Virus record (IMG/VR): IMGVR_UViG_3300025438_000031
Coordinates: 1 to 47,202 of that record
DNA from: a virus
Direction: 5' to 3' (one strand)
Length of the DNA: 47,202 nt
Shown: in pieces, positions 15,546 to 24,039 of the stretch
Position numbering within the stretch: the first letter of the stretch is position 1
Layout of the letters: every line of letters begins with the position of its first letter
The notes under the pieces: generated by a model
What the model was told of the DNA's origin: nothing
Seen by the model: the letters and a program-made list of their open reading frames with translations, nothing else
The model's database searches: none
Position numbers and translations under genes: made by a program

Positions 15546-15580
15546 TTAAAAAATACCTCTCAGCTTTGCAGCTGAGAGGT
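15546..15580 (-). terminator. Rho-independent terminator after the DUF2815 gene
   Basis: A perfect 11-bp stem, ACCTCTCAGCT (15555-15565) with AGCTGAGAGGT (15570-15580), has a 4-nt loop and is followed on the minus strand by a run of T. It lies between the DUF2815 gene and the polymerase gene and would allow high expression of the former and reduced readthrough to the latter. Confidence 0.8.
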
Positions 15581-15587
15581 CTAGCAG

Positions 15588-16133
15588 CTAAAGGATGTCG
15601 TCCTCGTCTGCCTCCAAGTTTCCAAAGTCCTCGTCTGCAGAGGTTCCTCCTCCTAAACGTTCTCCGTCTTTGACTTTCTGGACGTTATTCAGTCCAGCTG
15701 CCACCCCTTTGTTTCCGCTGGAGTCGAAAGCGTAAAAGTTCACAGAGGCTCTACCATAGCAGCCGCTGTAAAACTCGTCTTGGTCAAGGATAGGGTTCAC
15801 GTCTTCGTCCACGACAGACGGCTTTCTGTTACTGTTAGCATTAAAAAAGAAATGACCTGCGTATGCTTCGTCATCTCCCCTCTCCTCGTCTCCGTCTCTG
15901 AGGGGCTGCTTGTAGTTCTTTGGCACTTTGCCTCCGAGCTTAGCCTTGCCCTCTTCTGCAGCTGCAGCAATAGCAGCTTTTACTTGCTTGACGGTTTTTG
16001 TATCACTTTTTGGGATAAGAATTGACACTCCGTACTTTTCATTTCCTTGCAGGTCTGCACGGGGATTGAATACGTTTGCATAGCTAAATCTTACCAGTTT
16101 ATTTTTTCCAAGTACTACTTTTGTTTTACTCAT
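15588..16133 (-). CDS. DUF2815 single-stranded DNA-binding-like protein
   Basis: This 181-residue protein begins MSKTKVVLGKNKLVRFSYAN and contains the family segments GNEKYGVSILIPKSD and YSGCYGRASVNFYAFD, ending in a strongly acidic tail (ADEDFGNLEADEDD). The acidic C-terminus is a hallmark of SSB-type proteins that recruit partners. In phages, DUF2815 genes sit between DUF2800 and family A polymerase genes, exactly as here. The proposed role is binding single-stranded DNA during replication. The terminator directly after it suggests that it is made in excess over the polymerase. Confidence 0.87.
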   Translation of the reverse strand: MSKTKVVLGKNKLVRFSYANVFNPRADLQGNEKYGVSILIPKSDTKTVKQVKAAIAAAAEEGKAKLGGKVPKNYKQPLRDGDEERGDDEAYAGHFFFNANSNRKPSVVDEDVNPILDQDEFYSGCYGRASVNFYAFDSSGNKGVAAGLNNVQKVKDGERLGGGTSADEDFGNLEADEDDIL

Positions 16134-16173
16134 GATCTTTTCTGTTTAGTTGTTTTTCTGTTTAGGTGTTTTT

Positions 16174-17355
16174 TTAATCTTGAAAGTCTTGCTTAGCTGA
16201 AGAGAGCGCATAAGGCTCTCTTTTGTCTGAAGCTGGAACCAGTGAAGGCTTGCCTGCAGGTTTTTCCACAAAATCTCCCAAAAGGGTCTGAAAGTTACTC
16301 TTTTTAACGAGCTTTTCAATGTCTCCGATTCCTTTAATTTTGGAATTTATGATCTTTTCATCTGGGTGCTTGAGCTCTCTGAGCTTTTCGATAGCCTGCT
16401 CCTCGTATATCCATTTTCGATTGCTTTTGCCTTCTACTAATTTGTATCCTTCCCAGTCTTTCCCGTTGATAGCCTCAGAAAGTATGTAAGCGCTTATACT
16501 GTTTGCCCAGTTCACCAGTTGAGGGGTCTGCTCATATATTTCTATGAGCTGCTCATCTGTGAGCATTTCAGGCTCTGCAAAGTCAAGCTTCGCCAGCTCT
16601 AAATGTAGAGCAGCAAGGGCAGGGCAGCGGTTTTTGGCTCGACACCATTTGCAATGGTCTCCTGCCACAAGTTCTCCTTCTCCAGCATAGGCTTGCTGTG
16701 CTCTGGGCAGCACTTCATTCTCAGCCCAGTCTAGCAAGTCCTCTGCTGAGATTTCCCAGACTGAGATAGTATTCAATCGAGGTTGTACTATTGTGAGCCT
16801 CACAGTGTGAATGTCATAGAGCAGCTCGTGCTCTTTAAGTGACCCCAGACCGTACAGCTTCAGCTGAGAGTTGTCTTCTGCACTGACTTGGACTCCTTTG
16901 CCATATTTCAAGTCTATGACCTCCAGAACCCCGTCTGAGATTATTGTGCTGTCAGTAGTGCCGAATCCGTTCTCAATGTAGTCAGTGAGGTCTACTTTTC
17001 GTTCCACTAAAAGCACCGCTCCAGAGTTTAGTCTTTTAGCCTCTTCAAATTGCAACGTCACATATTCTGTGTACTTTGCAACCTCGTCCAGCATCTCCTC
17101 CTCACTGTAAAGCTCATGTTTTTTAAGCTTTCTTACGGCAAAGCGGTGCTGCTTCTTGCTCAGTTCTCCTACATATAGCCTGAGGTCGATGTCTCCAAAC
17201 TCATGAGCAAGAGTACCTTCTTCTGCATAGACAGAGGACTCCTGTTCTGGAAACTCTTCCTCAAATCGAGGGCTGGGAGTACAACTCATCCATCTGTCTG
17301 AGCCTGAGGCAGAAAGCAGTGCGTGTTTTCTTTGCGTGTGGTTGACCTGCCCCAT
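16174..17355 (-). CDS. DUF2800 Cas4/RecB-like nuclease
   Basis: This 393-residue protein begins MGQVNHTQRKHALLSASGSDRW, the usual DUF2800 start. SWMSCTPSPRFEE-type residues and EEGTLAHEF follow. The catalytic region contains VLEVIDLKYGKG, holding the D and K of the PD-(D/E)xK core. A cysteine cluster HCKWCRAKNRCPAL at about 232-246 could hold an Fe-S cluster as in Cas4/AddB-type nucleases. It lies directly upstream of the DUF2815 gene, the typical phage pairing. The likely role is recombination or DNA processing. Confidence 0.85.
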   Translation of the reverse strand: MGQVNHTQRKHALLSASGSDRWMSCTPSPRFEEEFPEQESSVYAEEGTLAHEFGDIDLRLYVGELSKKQHRFAVRKLKKHELYSEEEMLDEVAKYTEYVTLQFEEAKRLNSGAVLLVERKVDLTDYIENGFGTTDSTIISDGVLEVIDLKYGKGVQVSAEDNSQLKLYGLGSLKEHELLYDIHTVRLTIVQPRLNTISVWEISAEDLLDWAENEVLPRAQQAYAGEGELVAGDHCKWCRAKNRCPALAALHLELAKLDFAEPEMLTDEQLIEIYEQTPQLVNWANSISAYILSEAINGKDWEGYKLVEGKSNRKWIYEEQAIEKLRELKHPDEKIINSKIKGIGDIEKLVKKSNFQTLLGDFVEKPAGKPSLVPASDKREPYALSSAKQDFQD

Positions 17356-17357
17356 TT

Positions 17358-17666
17358 TTAAAGCTCGTTTGCAAATTTCATGAGCTCGTCATACTTGGAG
17401 GAGTCAAGAGTGGAGACGCTGCCTGCTCCGAGTTCTTTAAGCTTAGCTTTTAAAGCGTCTTTGTGCTCCTTAGATTTCGCTTTCACTGCTGCCCTGACTT
17501 GCTCAAGAGAGTGCACAGATTCAGATTCCTCTGCAGCTGGTTTTTTCTCTGCGGCTGGTTTTTTCTCTGCAGCTGGTTTCTTTGCCGATTGAAAGAAAGA
17601 AAGTTCTCTCAAAATTTTCAAGTCTTCAGCGTTTTTTGTGTCTAGAATAAATTTGATCTTAGCCAT
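17358..17666 (-). CDS. Small protein with a KPAAEK tandem linker
   Basis: This 102-residue protein has a short N-terminal region (MAKIKFILDTKNAEDLKIL), a linker of three AAEKKP-type repeats encoded by an 18-nt tandem repeat (about 17530-17580), and a C-terminal domain running VRAAVKAKSKEHKDALKAKL then GAGSVSTLDSSKYDEL. This last part resembles small helical domains found in phage replication-associated proteins. It is transcribed with DUF2800, with only 2 nt between the genes. The repeat number is likely to vary among relatives. The function is unknown. Confidence 0.6.
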   Translation of the reverse strand: MAKIKFILDTKNAEDLKILRELSFFQSAKKPAAEKKPAAEKKPAAEESESVHSLEQVRAAVKAKSKEHKDALKAKLKELGAGSVSTLDSSKYDELMKFANEL

Positions 17667-18067
17667 TATTTTTTGCCTTTAATTATTGAATCTAAATCTC
17701 GAAGATATGCGCTCAAAGTGATTTGCTCTGGGTGAATTACGTCCTCAAAAAAAAGAGATTCGTTGTGATAGATTGTTGTTTTCCACGTTTTCAAATCCAG
17801 CTCTGCTCTATAGCCGTCATTGGTAAAAATGTGCAGTCCTTTCTTTGTCTTGGCTTTCCAGCCTCCTCCAGTGTACAGTTGAGAGACTGTACAGTTTAAC
17901 AGAGAAGCCAGTTTGCTCATCTGGTCTGAGTCCAATTTTCCTGTACCTTTGAGCACTCTGTCCAGAGCTACTTTAGGGTATTTGTTAGCAGGAAACAGCT
18001 CCTTTGCTACCTCGTGCTCGTCTAGAGCTGCCTCTTCTATGATTTTGTTTAAGTCTACTTTTAGCAT
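17666..18067 (-). CDS. HTH-type regulator or DNA-binding protein
   Basis: This 133-residue protein has an N-terminal lambda-repressor-like helix-turn-helix. Residues 1-65 run through VAKELFPANKYPKVALDRVL and MSKLASLLNCTVSQLYTG, the pattern of XRE-family domains with the LLNCTVSQLY recognition segment. The C-terminal half is beta-rich and unassigned. Its stop overlaps the start of the next gene by 1 nt. In an early phage operon such proteins often control their own promoter. Whether it binds P2 or the inverted repeats nearby is unknown. Confidence 0.65.
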   Translation of the reverse strand: MLKVDLNKIIEEAALDEHEVAKELFPANKYPKVALDRVLKGTGKLDSDQMSKLASLLNCTVSQLYTGGGWKAKTKKGLHIFTNDGYRAELDLKTWKTTIYHNESLFFEDVIHPEQITLSAYLRDLDSIIKGKK

Positions 18068-18115
18068 GATCTTTGGAATTATTTTCTTTTGATGACTCGA
18101 AAGCTAAAAATAATT

Positions 18116-18436
18116 TTAACTATATCCTAAAAATTTATTTAATCTTTTTTCAAAGCCGTCTAGATCAGACTCACTGTGCCAAAAGTCTCCTCCTGTGCAG
18201 TGTTCAAGCTCGTACTTGTACAGGTTCATATCTGTATTTGCCCAATCTTGCTCAAGAGCTGCCTCCAGTACCTGCTCTGCACTTAGCACTCCTGAGGAGA
18301 CCAGCTCTCTGCACTGAGCCAAAGTCAGCTCCGTCTCCACTTGCTCCTCCCAGACAGGTTTGAACAGGTCAACGTCTAGCTGCTGCTCCACGAACCTATC
18401 TACTTTTACCGTGACCAGCTCCTGAGGGTCTAGCAT
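18116..18436 (-). CDS. Acidic early protein, unknown
   Basis: A 106-residue acidic protein beginning MLDPQELVTVKVDRF with helical segments (ELTLAQCRELVSSGVLSAEQ, FEKRLNKFLG). There is no motif I can assign. It overlaps the upstream 64-residue gene by 7 nt and is part of the early cluster behind P2. The small size, acidity and position are consistent with a host-takeover or anti-defence factor, but that is only a guess from context. Confidence 0.55.
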   Translation of the reverse strand: MLDPQELVTVKVDRFVEQQLDVDLFKPVWEEQVETELTLAQCRELVSSGVLSAEQVLEAALEQDWANTDMNLYKYELEHCTGGDFWHSESDLDGFEKRLNKFLGYS

Positions 18437-18624
18437 GATTGAGCCTCATAAATTTGATAGCCTTTGCCGTTCTCCCAGAATTGAATCCAGCAAGGCATGT
18501 TGTCCTCTTTTCTTATCCTGAATTGCAGTTGAGTGTTGCCGTCTGTGATCTCACGGAAGCAACCCCCAAAGAGGTTACCTTCTATGTGATTAAATCGGTC
18601 TTGAGATTCTTTAAAAATGCTCAT
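18430..18624 (-). CDS. Small early protein, unknown
   Basis: A 64-residue protein beginning MSIFKESQDRFNHIEG and ending GYQIYEAQSC, with a central strand-like segment FRIRKEDNMPCWIQFW. It overlaps both neighbours by a few nucleotides, as expected for a coupled early operon. I do not recognise a family. Confidence 0.5.
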   Translation of the reverse strand: MSIFKESQDRFNHIEGNLFGGCFREITDGNTQLQFRIRKEDNMPCWIQFWENGKGYQIYEAQSC

Positions 18625-18788
18625 GCTGCCTCCAAGATTTTACGGAGAGTTTTTTCGATTTTCATTTCTGAGGCAAATCCTCTTGAGCTTTCACCATTGT
18701 TTTGTGAATATCTTTCACAAAACCTAGCAGGGAAGTCCTCCGAGCCGTCAGCTACTTTTTTAATGTTTGACAGTGTTAGATTTGTCAT
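18621..18788 (-). CDS. 55-residue first gene of the replication operon
   Basis: An ATG at 18788 lies immediately after the conserved P2 leader (AACAAACCCTTTGATACA), and the frame runs 55 codons to a TGA that overlaps the next ATG (GCATGA). The product begins MTNLTLSNIKKVADGSEDFP and ends in a charged helix (MKIEKTLRKILEAA). The start-codon position relative to the promoter is the same as at P1, P3 and P4, which supports translation. The function is unknown; it is likely an early regulatory or host-interaction protein. Confidence 0.6.
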   Translation of the reverse strand: MTNLTLSNIKKVADGSEDFPARFCERYSQNNGESSRGFASEMKIEKTLRKILEAA

Positions 18789-18850
18789 TGTATCAAAGGG
18801 TTTGTTATTGTTGCTTCTCTAAGATACTAAACTTTCAAACTATATGCAAA
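18789..18850 (-). promoter_or_regulatory. Promoter P2 of the replication operon
   Basis: Reading leftward: TTTG (18850-18847), 20 nt, TATCTTAG (18826-18819), then the leader AGAAGCAACAATAACAAACC and the ATG at 18788. The whole element is almost identical to P1 and P3. It is preceded by the AT-rich region 18851-19138. Confidence 0.78.
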
Positions 18851-19138
18851 CTTTATTTTAAAAATAATTAAAAATAAATTTAGCTTTGTTTATTTGGCTC
18901 TTCTTTGTTCCTCCTGTAAAGTGTTGTTTTTGCACATCTAGCTGCTTGTGGTAAACAATAAAAACAAATAAACAACAAACTTGCAGGCTCTATGAAATAT
19001 AAATAAGCATTATATAGTTCTATAAATATATAATACTATATACTTTTTTAGTATTATTATTGTTTATATTGTTTACTGTGCTTTAAGTCCTTAAAAGCTA
19101 AAGACTTTTAAAGAAACAAACTTTGTTTCTTTTTGTTC
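18851..19138. promoter_or_regulatory. AT-rich intergenic region with inverted repeat (1)
   Basis: No gene is seen in these 288 bases. An imperfect inverted repeat has one arm starting GTAAACAATAAAAACAA (18951-18967) and the other TTGTTTATATTGTTTAC (19060-19076), enclosing a TA-rich stretch. The right arm and the preceding AGTATTATT are shared with region 43251-43502. The location between the lysis genes and promoter P2 suggests an operator or replication origin. No iteron array is visible. Confidence 0.5.
19110..19132 (-). terminator. Palindrome ending the late operon
   Basis: A perfect 23-nt palindrome, AAAGAAACAAA-C-TTTGTTTCTTT, directly follows the last lysis gene on the minus strand. A near-copy (AACAAACTTTGTT) follows the gene at 43503. 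The position fits a terminator, but the U-tract is weak, so a regulator binding site is an alternative. Confidence 0.45.
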
Positions 19139-19744
19139 TTATTGTTTCCCTAGAATAGGAATTTTAACTCCGAACCAGTGCTCCTTTCTTAGAACGTCAA
19201 AACTGTAAGAATATGAATTTCTTGACTTTGTAAGAAGCTCAACCTCTGGAGCGAAAGAGAACTCTTGCAAGTTGCCTCCAGCTCTTATCCCTGCTAAAAG
19301 CAGCGGTTTTTTAACGGGTGTCGATGCAACTATTTTTGGAAAGTATAAGGTTTGCACCAGAGTGTCTGTCTGAGTGTAAGAGATGAGAGGGTTTAAAAGC
19401 CTATAGCTGAAACCCAGATCAAAGACAGCGCTGTCTTTGAGAGCTGCTGAGATCGTGCCTTTTATAAAGCCGTCATTAAAAGCAGCTTTGTAGAGTTTCA
19501 CAGAGTCTGTGAAAAATGGCTCAGGAACTCCTATCTCTGGAGCAGTGGTCACAGTGTCCCTCACAAGGTAAGGGACAGGCTCTCCTGCTTTGTAGACCGT
19601 GTCTGGAGGCAGAGCAAGGATTGAGTCTGCTTGTGCTTCTATCCAGTCAACTCTTTGACGCTCTGCAGGCAGGGTCACTTGAGTCAGCCAGAGAACTGCC
19701 AAGAGCAGCACAGCTACTGCTGCCAGTAAAATTTTTGTTATCAT
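19139..19744 (-). CDS. Membrane-anchored lysis-cassette protein
   Basis: This 201-residue protein has an N-terminal transmembrane segment (ILLAAVAVLLLAVLWLTQV) and then a periplasmic-type region with VYKAGEPVPYLVRDTV and a beta-rich C-terminus. It follows the endolysin with a 4-nt overlap and ends the late operon. Proteins of this shape in this place are often spanin-like or envelope-interacting in phages of Gram-negative hosts. No coiled-coil or lipobox is visible, so the spanin role is only inferred from context. Confidence 0.6.
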   Translation of the reverse strand: MITKILLAAVAVLLLAVLWLTQVTLPAERQRVDWIEAQADSILALPPDTVYKAGEPVPYLVRDTVTTAPEIGVPEPFFTDSVKLYKAAFNDGFIKGTISAALKDSAVFDLGFSYRLLNPLISYTQTDTLVQTLYFPKIVASTPVKKPLLLAGIRAGGNLQEFSFAPEVELLTKSRNSYSYSFDVLRKEHWFGVKIPILGKQ

Positions 19745-20352
19745 GATATTCTATTATTTAGCCAGCCATAAAAAAAGCGTTCCTGCTCAGGGTTATTTTT
19801 TACAAAAGTCCTATAGTGTTCAAACTGCAAACCGTTCAAGCATTTTAAAAACGTGCTCAGGACTCCCTGCTTTGTTCGTGAAGCCCTCGAAGACGTGGAG
19901 CTGTAAATGTTATAAGCTGCCAGAGTTTTAGCTCCTATAAGCCCGTCTGTTTTTAAATCACTAAACAGTTTCTGGTTTTCATTGAGGAGGTTCAACGCTT
20001 CCTGCATATACTTTGCAGCAGCTGTCCTACCTTGGTTGACTGCAGTGTCAAAAAGCTCATTTGCAATATCTTGATCTGGGGCGTTGTCCAGTTTCAAAAA
20101 ATCCCAGAATTCAACTCTGTAAAACTGCATAGCATAAGCAGCAATGACAGGGTGATGCAAAATAGCCTGCTCTAGAGCCTTAAAGCTCTCAATTTTACTC
20201 TTGAGCTCGTCTATGATCTTCCAGCCTTGCCAGTCCCCCCAGTATTTTCTGGCTATGCCGTTGACAGTTTCTCCTCCTCGGTCTTCAGGGTCGTCCGAGT
20301 AGACGCCCTCAAGGGCTTTGGTGCGTTCGTAGGCTTTTGTAAAAATGCTCAT
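19741..20352 (-). CDS. Endolysin, glycoside hydrolase family 108
   Basis: This 203-residue lysozyme-like muramidase has the signature EGVYSDDPEDRGGETVNG at 15-32, with the catalytic Glu15 of the E-G-G/V-Y-xxDPxDxGG motif. A C-terminal peptidoglycan-binding-type domain follows (KTDGLIGAKTLAAYN). It hydrolyses the glycan strand of peptidoglycan at the end of infection. It has no signal peptide, so it depends on the holin gene just upstream, with which it overlaps by 4 nt. The length is typical. Confidence 0.92.
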   Translation of the reverse strand: MSIFTKAYERTKALEGVYSDDPEDRGGETVNGIARKYWGDWQGWKIIDELKSKIESFKALEQAILHHPVIAAYAMQFYRVEFWDFLKLDNAPDQDIANELFDTAVNQGRTAAAKYMQEALNLLNENQKLFSDLKTDGLIGAKTLAAYNIYSSTSSRASRTKQGVLSTFLKCLNGLQFEHYRTFVKNNPEQERFFYGWLNNRIS

Positions 20353-20777
20353 TCTTTTTTAGTTAAATCAATTCCAGTCAGGTCTTCTGTTTTGTCTGCC
20401 ACGTATTTTTGAACCAACTTAAAAGCAGGATGATCTGTGAGATAAGCAGCATTCTCAAGGATAGACCACACCTCCCAGCCTATGATGATAAAAGCCATAA
20501 AACGGTGCATCTCTAGGATAGAAAGTTCTCTGTCTATAGCAAAAAGCAAAGACACTATTGCCACAGCATAGAACATTTTCTCTCCTGTCCTCCAGAGCAG
20601 CTTGCTCTTGATGCCTTTGCCTCTTTTACGAGAAGCCAACACTCCTGTCGTGAGGTCTAGCATTATGGCTAAGACCATGACATTGACCACTCCTACCACA
20701 GGTGCGAAATAACCAAGTACTGCTGTCAATAGACCTATAAATAAATTCACTAAATGAGATTCTATCCAGTTTTGCAT
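20349..20777 (-). CDS. Holin
   Basis: This 142-residue membrane protein has about three hydrophobic segments (VNLFIGLLTAVLGYFAPVVG, MVLAIMLDLTTGVLAS, AVAIVSLLFAI, plus FMAFIIIGWEVWSILENA) and a charged C-terminus. The LDLTTGVLAS and GEKMFYAV order is that of the phage holin family common in Bacteroidota and Firmicutes (phage_holin_4-like). It would form the lesions in the inner membrane through which the endolysin escapes. It overlaps the endolysin gene by 4 nt. Confidence 0.88.
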   Translation of the reverse strand: MQNWIESHLVNLFIGLLTAVLGYFAPVVGVVNVMVLAIMLDLTTGVLASRKRGKGIKSKLLWRTGEKMFYAVAIVSLLFAIDRELSILEMHRFMAFIIIGWEVWSILENAAYLTDHPAFKLVQKYVADKTEDLTGIDLTKKE

Positions 20778-20790
20778 TTTATTTTAAATA

Positions 20791-21564
20791 TTAAGTAAAC
20801 CTATTTACATTGGTAGTGTAATCTAATGCTAGCACTTCCTCTGGTGTTCTCCCTGAAACATCTAAATCTTCTATTAGCGAACGATAAAACTTGTTAGTAT
20901 TATCATCAAAAAAACCTGAATTACCCCAAGCATTAATTGCAGGATTGTAGGTGTTCCACTCAATTAATCCTGCTCCTTGCGCACGTTCCACAGTAGATAC
21001 TAATACGTTATTTTTGTATAGCTTTACTACTGTAGTTGAACCACCAACTATTTCAACACTGAATGCAATTTGAGTAGGCACTGTGGTGGGTACAGTAAAT
21101 CCAAGTTGAGTGAAATTACCAATGGAGTCATTAAAACGTACATTCACATTATTGTTGATTAACTTTTTCAAATTAAACTGTAAATCTGTATCAGAATTAG
21201 CCCGACCAAAGTATGACATCGTACCACTGCCTTGAGTAGTTGGTTTAACCCAAATAATGGCTATAAAGGATTTATTATGCAGTGCAATATCAGGTAAGTC
21301 AATTCTAGGCACACTTGCTCCAACAGCTAAAAAGTCAATTCCGTCATTGTAGGTTGCCCCATCACCCTTAAATGTGCCGTTATTTTCACCATCTAAAGAT
21401 AGGTCGTTAAATACATCTAAATTTGTAGGGGCGCTACCATCCCAGCAAGTCGTTCTAGTAACGTCTAATAAATGTAATGTTCCTAGCGTAACTAATGGGT
21501 CTTTAACCAATAGTGGTAAATCGTTTGGGAATGAAACCCCTTGGAGTTCTTGAAAAACTGCCAT
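20791..21564 (-). CDS. LamG-like tail fibre accessory protein
   Basis: This 257-residue protein shows a concanavalin/LamG-type pattern: residues 110-150 and 190-210 contain SFIAIIWVKPTTQGSGT and a second strand set with VVKLYKNNVLVST, and the end has EDLDVSGRTPEEVLAL. It follows the esterase fibre gene with a 1-nt gap. It is noticeably AT-richer than its neighbours, as expected for recently exchanged receptor-binding genes. A role as a receptor- or glycan-binding tip protein is inferred. Confidence 0.65.
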   Translation of the reverse strand: MAVFQELQGVSFPNDLPLLVKDPLVTLGTLHLLDVTRTTCWDGSAPTNLDVFNDLSLDGENNGTFKGDGATYNDGIDFLAVGASVPRIDLPDIALHNKSFIAIIWVKPTTQGSGTMSYFGRANSDTDLQFNLKKLINNNVNVRFNDSIGNFTQLGFTVPTTVPTQIAFSVEIVGGSTTVVKLYKNNVLVSTVERAQGAGLIEWNTYNPAINAWGNSGFFDDNTNKFYRSLIEDLDVSGRTPEEVLALDYTTNVNRFT

Positions 21565-21565
21565 T

Positions 21566-23194
21566 TTAATATCCTTTTAAAATTAAAAAATTATGTACTG
21601 TTTCAGCTACTATTTCATAGCCATCGGTGTTTAAATGGATTGTATCAGCCATTAAAGATGTAGGTATTGTGCCATCAGGCTCGGTTGCTAAAACTCCTCT
21701 TATATCAATAAAATTAGCTGGAAACGCATCTTCAATAGCTTCATTGATTGCAATCACTCTATCATAATTTGCGGTTGTATTATCTTCCGTAGTCGCATTT
21801 GTAACCGTTAATATTACAAAGTTAGATTGTAGCGGGGTTAAATGATTAACAATGCGCTTTACTTGATTTACAACCGTTCTAATAGCCAAATCACCATCTG
21901 TAACATCATTTCTTCCTATCCAAATAATCGGAGTTTGTTTTCTCGCATCATCATTTGATACAAAAAAGTTTTCAGCAGTTGTAGTAACTGCATCGCCACT
22001 TAGATACCTAGTAAAGGAATATTGACCTGTTGCAAATACTTTGGATAGCGTTCCATAAACCCCTGCAAGAGTCCCAAGAATAGATTTATCATTTGCTGGA
22101 TGCTTTAAAGGGTCATTACCACTTGTGATGGTAACATTCACCGCTCCACTTGTAGGTATTTCATTCCCCGAAACTGTTAAAGATATAGGTAGAGCGCCAA
22201 ACCTAGCTGAAATATCGGTGGACCTTTGAGAGCCAAAGCCTGAGTTTATAACTGTTCTAGTAGGTAATAAAGTAGCTAACTGTGTAGGAAACGGAGTTCC
22301 ACCTGCTCCCTCAGTTAGTGAATCACCTAAACATAACAATTCAGTCGTTTGTTTTAATACAATATCATTAAGAAGTTCTAAATCTGTGTTTTGCGCATAC
22401 AGTTTCTTTACATGAAAATCACCACTAGAATCAATATGAATAGCTATCCTCCCATCTACATCTCTAACACCCCATTCTACATCCGTGGTTGAACCTGTTA
22501 ATGTAACATCCTGAAAGCCATTTATTAAGTCCTTAAAGCCATTCGGTACATGACCTTTACCATTCTCGTCAAAAAACATCAAAACTCGATTTGAGTCATC
22601 GACTATAGCATAAATAGCGATATAGCTATTTACCATTTGCTCACCCTCAGCGCCTAACCTTATGATACTGTATGAAAAGTCTTTTACTTGTTTCTGCGTA
22701 GCTAGTACTGCGTCGTTTGTAGGGTCTAAAGTGGCAGCTTGACCAACATCTGCTAGGCTATCTTTTTCACTTACTGTAACAGGCTGCGATAACTCACCCA
22801 CTTTTAAATAGCCAGAACCTTCGCCACTATCATATATGTATTCTCCATCATTAGATGGGCTTCCTGTATTTTTTATTCTAAAAGGTACGTTATCAGCAGG
22901 TACTGGAGCCTCCATTGCTTCACCACTGCCCGTACCTAGTGTTAAAAATGTTTTCCCTTGTCCGTTTCCAAAAGCGTCTACTTGAGACTGTAACTCCGTG
23001 TCTGCAGCCTGTCGTGCAGTGCTTTCCGTATTTATTGCAGTTTGTCGTGCAGCTGCTTCAGCCTCGTCTCCTGTATATATTTGATCTATTATGAGATTGT
23101 CTGCATCTCGTAAATCTTGAGGGGAGATACGTCCAGAAGTGTTGTCAGGGAGCAGTGCTGCAACTGCAGCTTTTAAGGTGTCAATAAGACTCAT
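21566..23194 (-). CDS. Tail fibre with SGNH/GDSL esterase domain
   Basis: This 542-residue fibre protein has an N-terminal attachment region with short helical stretches (EAEAAARQTAINTESTARQ) and a beta-rich middle. The C-terminal SGNH hydrolase carries GDSLTEG (290-296, nucleophile Ser292), GRND (block III) and DTIHL (about 517-521, Asp and His). Enzymes of this type on tails remove acetyl groups from surface polysaccharide, so it probably de-acetylates host capsule or O-antigen during adsorption. It overlaps the preceding gene by 1 nt. Like its neighbour it is AT-richer than the tail genes. Confidence 0.85.
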   Translation of the reverse strand: MSLIDTLKAAVAALLPDNTSGRISPQDLRDADNLIIDQIYTGDEAEAAARQTAINTESTARQAADTELQSQVDAFGNGQGKTFLTLGTGSGEAMEAPVPADNVPFRIKNTGSPSNDGEYIYDSGEGSGYLKVGELSQPVTVSEKDSLADVGQAATLDPTNDAVLATQKQVKDFSYSIIRLGAEGEQMVNSYIAIYAIVDDSNRVLMFFDENGKGHVPNGFKDLINGFQDVTLTGSTTDVEWGVRDVDGRIAIHIDSSGDFHVKKLYAQNTDLELLNDIVLKQTTELLCLGDSLTEGAGGTPFPTQLATLLPTRTVINSGFGSQRSTDISARFGALPISLTVSGNEIPTSGAVNVTITSGNDPLKHPANDKSILGTLAGVYGTLSKVFATGQYSFTRYLSGDAVTTTAENFFVSNDDARKQTPIIWIGRNDVTDGDLAIRTVVNQVKRIVNHLTPLQSNFVILTVTNATTEDNTTANYDRVIAINEAIEDAFPANFIDIRGVLATEPDGTIPTSLMADTIHLNTDGYEIVAETVHNFLILKGY

Positions 23195-24039
23195 TATAAA
23201 AATCCGTTTGTAAATCCGTTTGTAAATGCTGTGTTAAAGTCACCAGAGCCGTCACCAGCAAGGATGCCTGTCTTTTTAAATATTGTACCTGCTTCAAATT
23301 CAGCCTCTATCACTGCGTAAAAGCCCCCACTTTGCCATTTTGGAGTCATCAAAAATCTGTCAGAAATATAGGTTTTATTTTTATCAGTAATATATACTTT
23401 GTCACTTATAGCTGCAACTCTTAAAGCGTCACACAAATACTCAGGAGCTATGAAATTAAACTTATAAGTTTTATAAGCTAGTCTTTTTTCAGGAAAGGTC
23501 AGTCCGTCTCTGCGAGTCACTTGCTCCTCAAAGATATATTCTGGATAACCTAAAACAGTGGGCAAGTAAGCGCTGAACTTAAACCTGTTCTGGTAGTGAA
23601 TCTCTCCTCCTTCAAACACAAGGTTTGCTCCGTCCCAATATTCTATTTTTAGGTAATCCGAAACATCTGAGACTAGATTCAATAAATCAGAATACCAAAC
23701 CTCCGCGCCGTCCGAAATTCTTAAATAGTGCAACCCTTGTTGCAGCTGAGTGCTTAGAGCATTAATGCCTGTAAAATAAATGACATCATAGCTGCCATAG
23801 TTTTGATAAGACAAACCTGCAGCAGCTATGTCTGCAGTGAGGTCTGTTTCTGTCCCCGTGTTAAAATTAACCAAGGTAACATCTGAGACGCTGTTCTCGG
23901 ACGCATCTCTGACTATTTGAAAAGGGAGCAGTTTTTGCTTGGGGGCTATGAGTGAAAACTTTTCTCCATAGGCATACTCTGCTCTAAAATGCTGCTCCTG
24001 CAGAGTTAAGTAAAAAGGAAGTACATTAATATTATTCAT
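23194..24039 (-). CDS. Tail protein between hub and fibre genes
   Basis: A 281-residue, beta-rich protein beginning MNNINVLPFYLTLQEQ and ending with the repeat FTNGFTNGFL. The middle contains YNSDLL-like and TRRDGLTFPEKR segments without a catalytic motif. Its position between the large hub-like protein and the fibre, with overlaps of 8 nt and 1 nt, fits a distal tail or fibre-attachment protein. The last residues come from a short tandem repeat in the DNA (about 23200-23230). Exact role unknown. Confidence 0.5.
   Translation of the reverse strand: MNNINVLPFYLTLQEQHFRAEYAYGEKFSLIAPKQKLLPFQIVRDASENSVSDVTLVNFNTGTETDLTADIAAAGLSYQNYGSYDVIYFTGINALSTQLQQGLHYLRISDGAEVWYSDLLNLVSDVSDYLKIEYWDGANLVFEGGEIHYQNRFKFSAYLPTVLGYPEYIFEEQVTRRDGLTFPEKRLAYKTYKFNFIAPEYLCDALRVAAISDKVYITDKNKTYISDRFLMTPKWQSGGFYAVIEAEFEAGTIFKKTGILAGDGSGDFNTAFTNGFTNGFL

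Noticed and set aside
17463-17645. Plus-strand Phe/Cys-rich frame with repeats
   Set aside because: The repeats are the reverse reading of the KPAAEK tandem repeat of the minus-strand gene.
18851-19138. CRISPR-like repeats in the AT-rich region
   Set aside because: There is only one inverted pair and no regularly spaced direct repeats with unique spacers.
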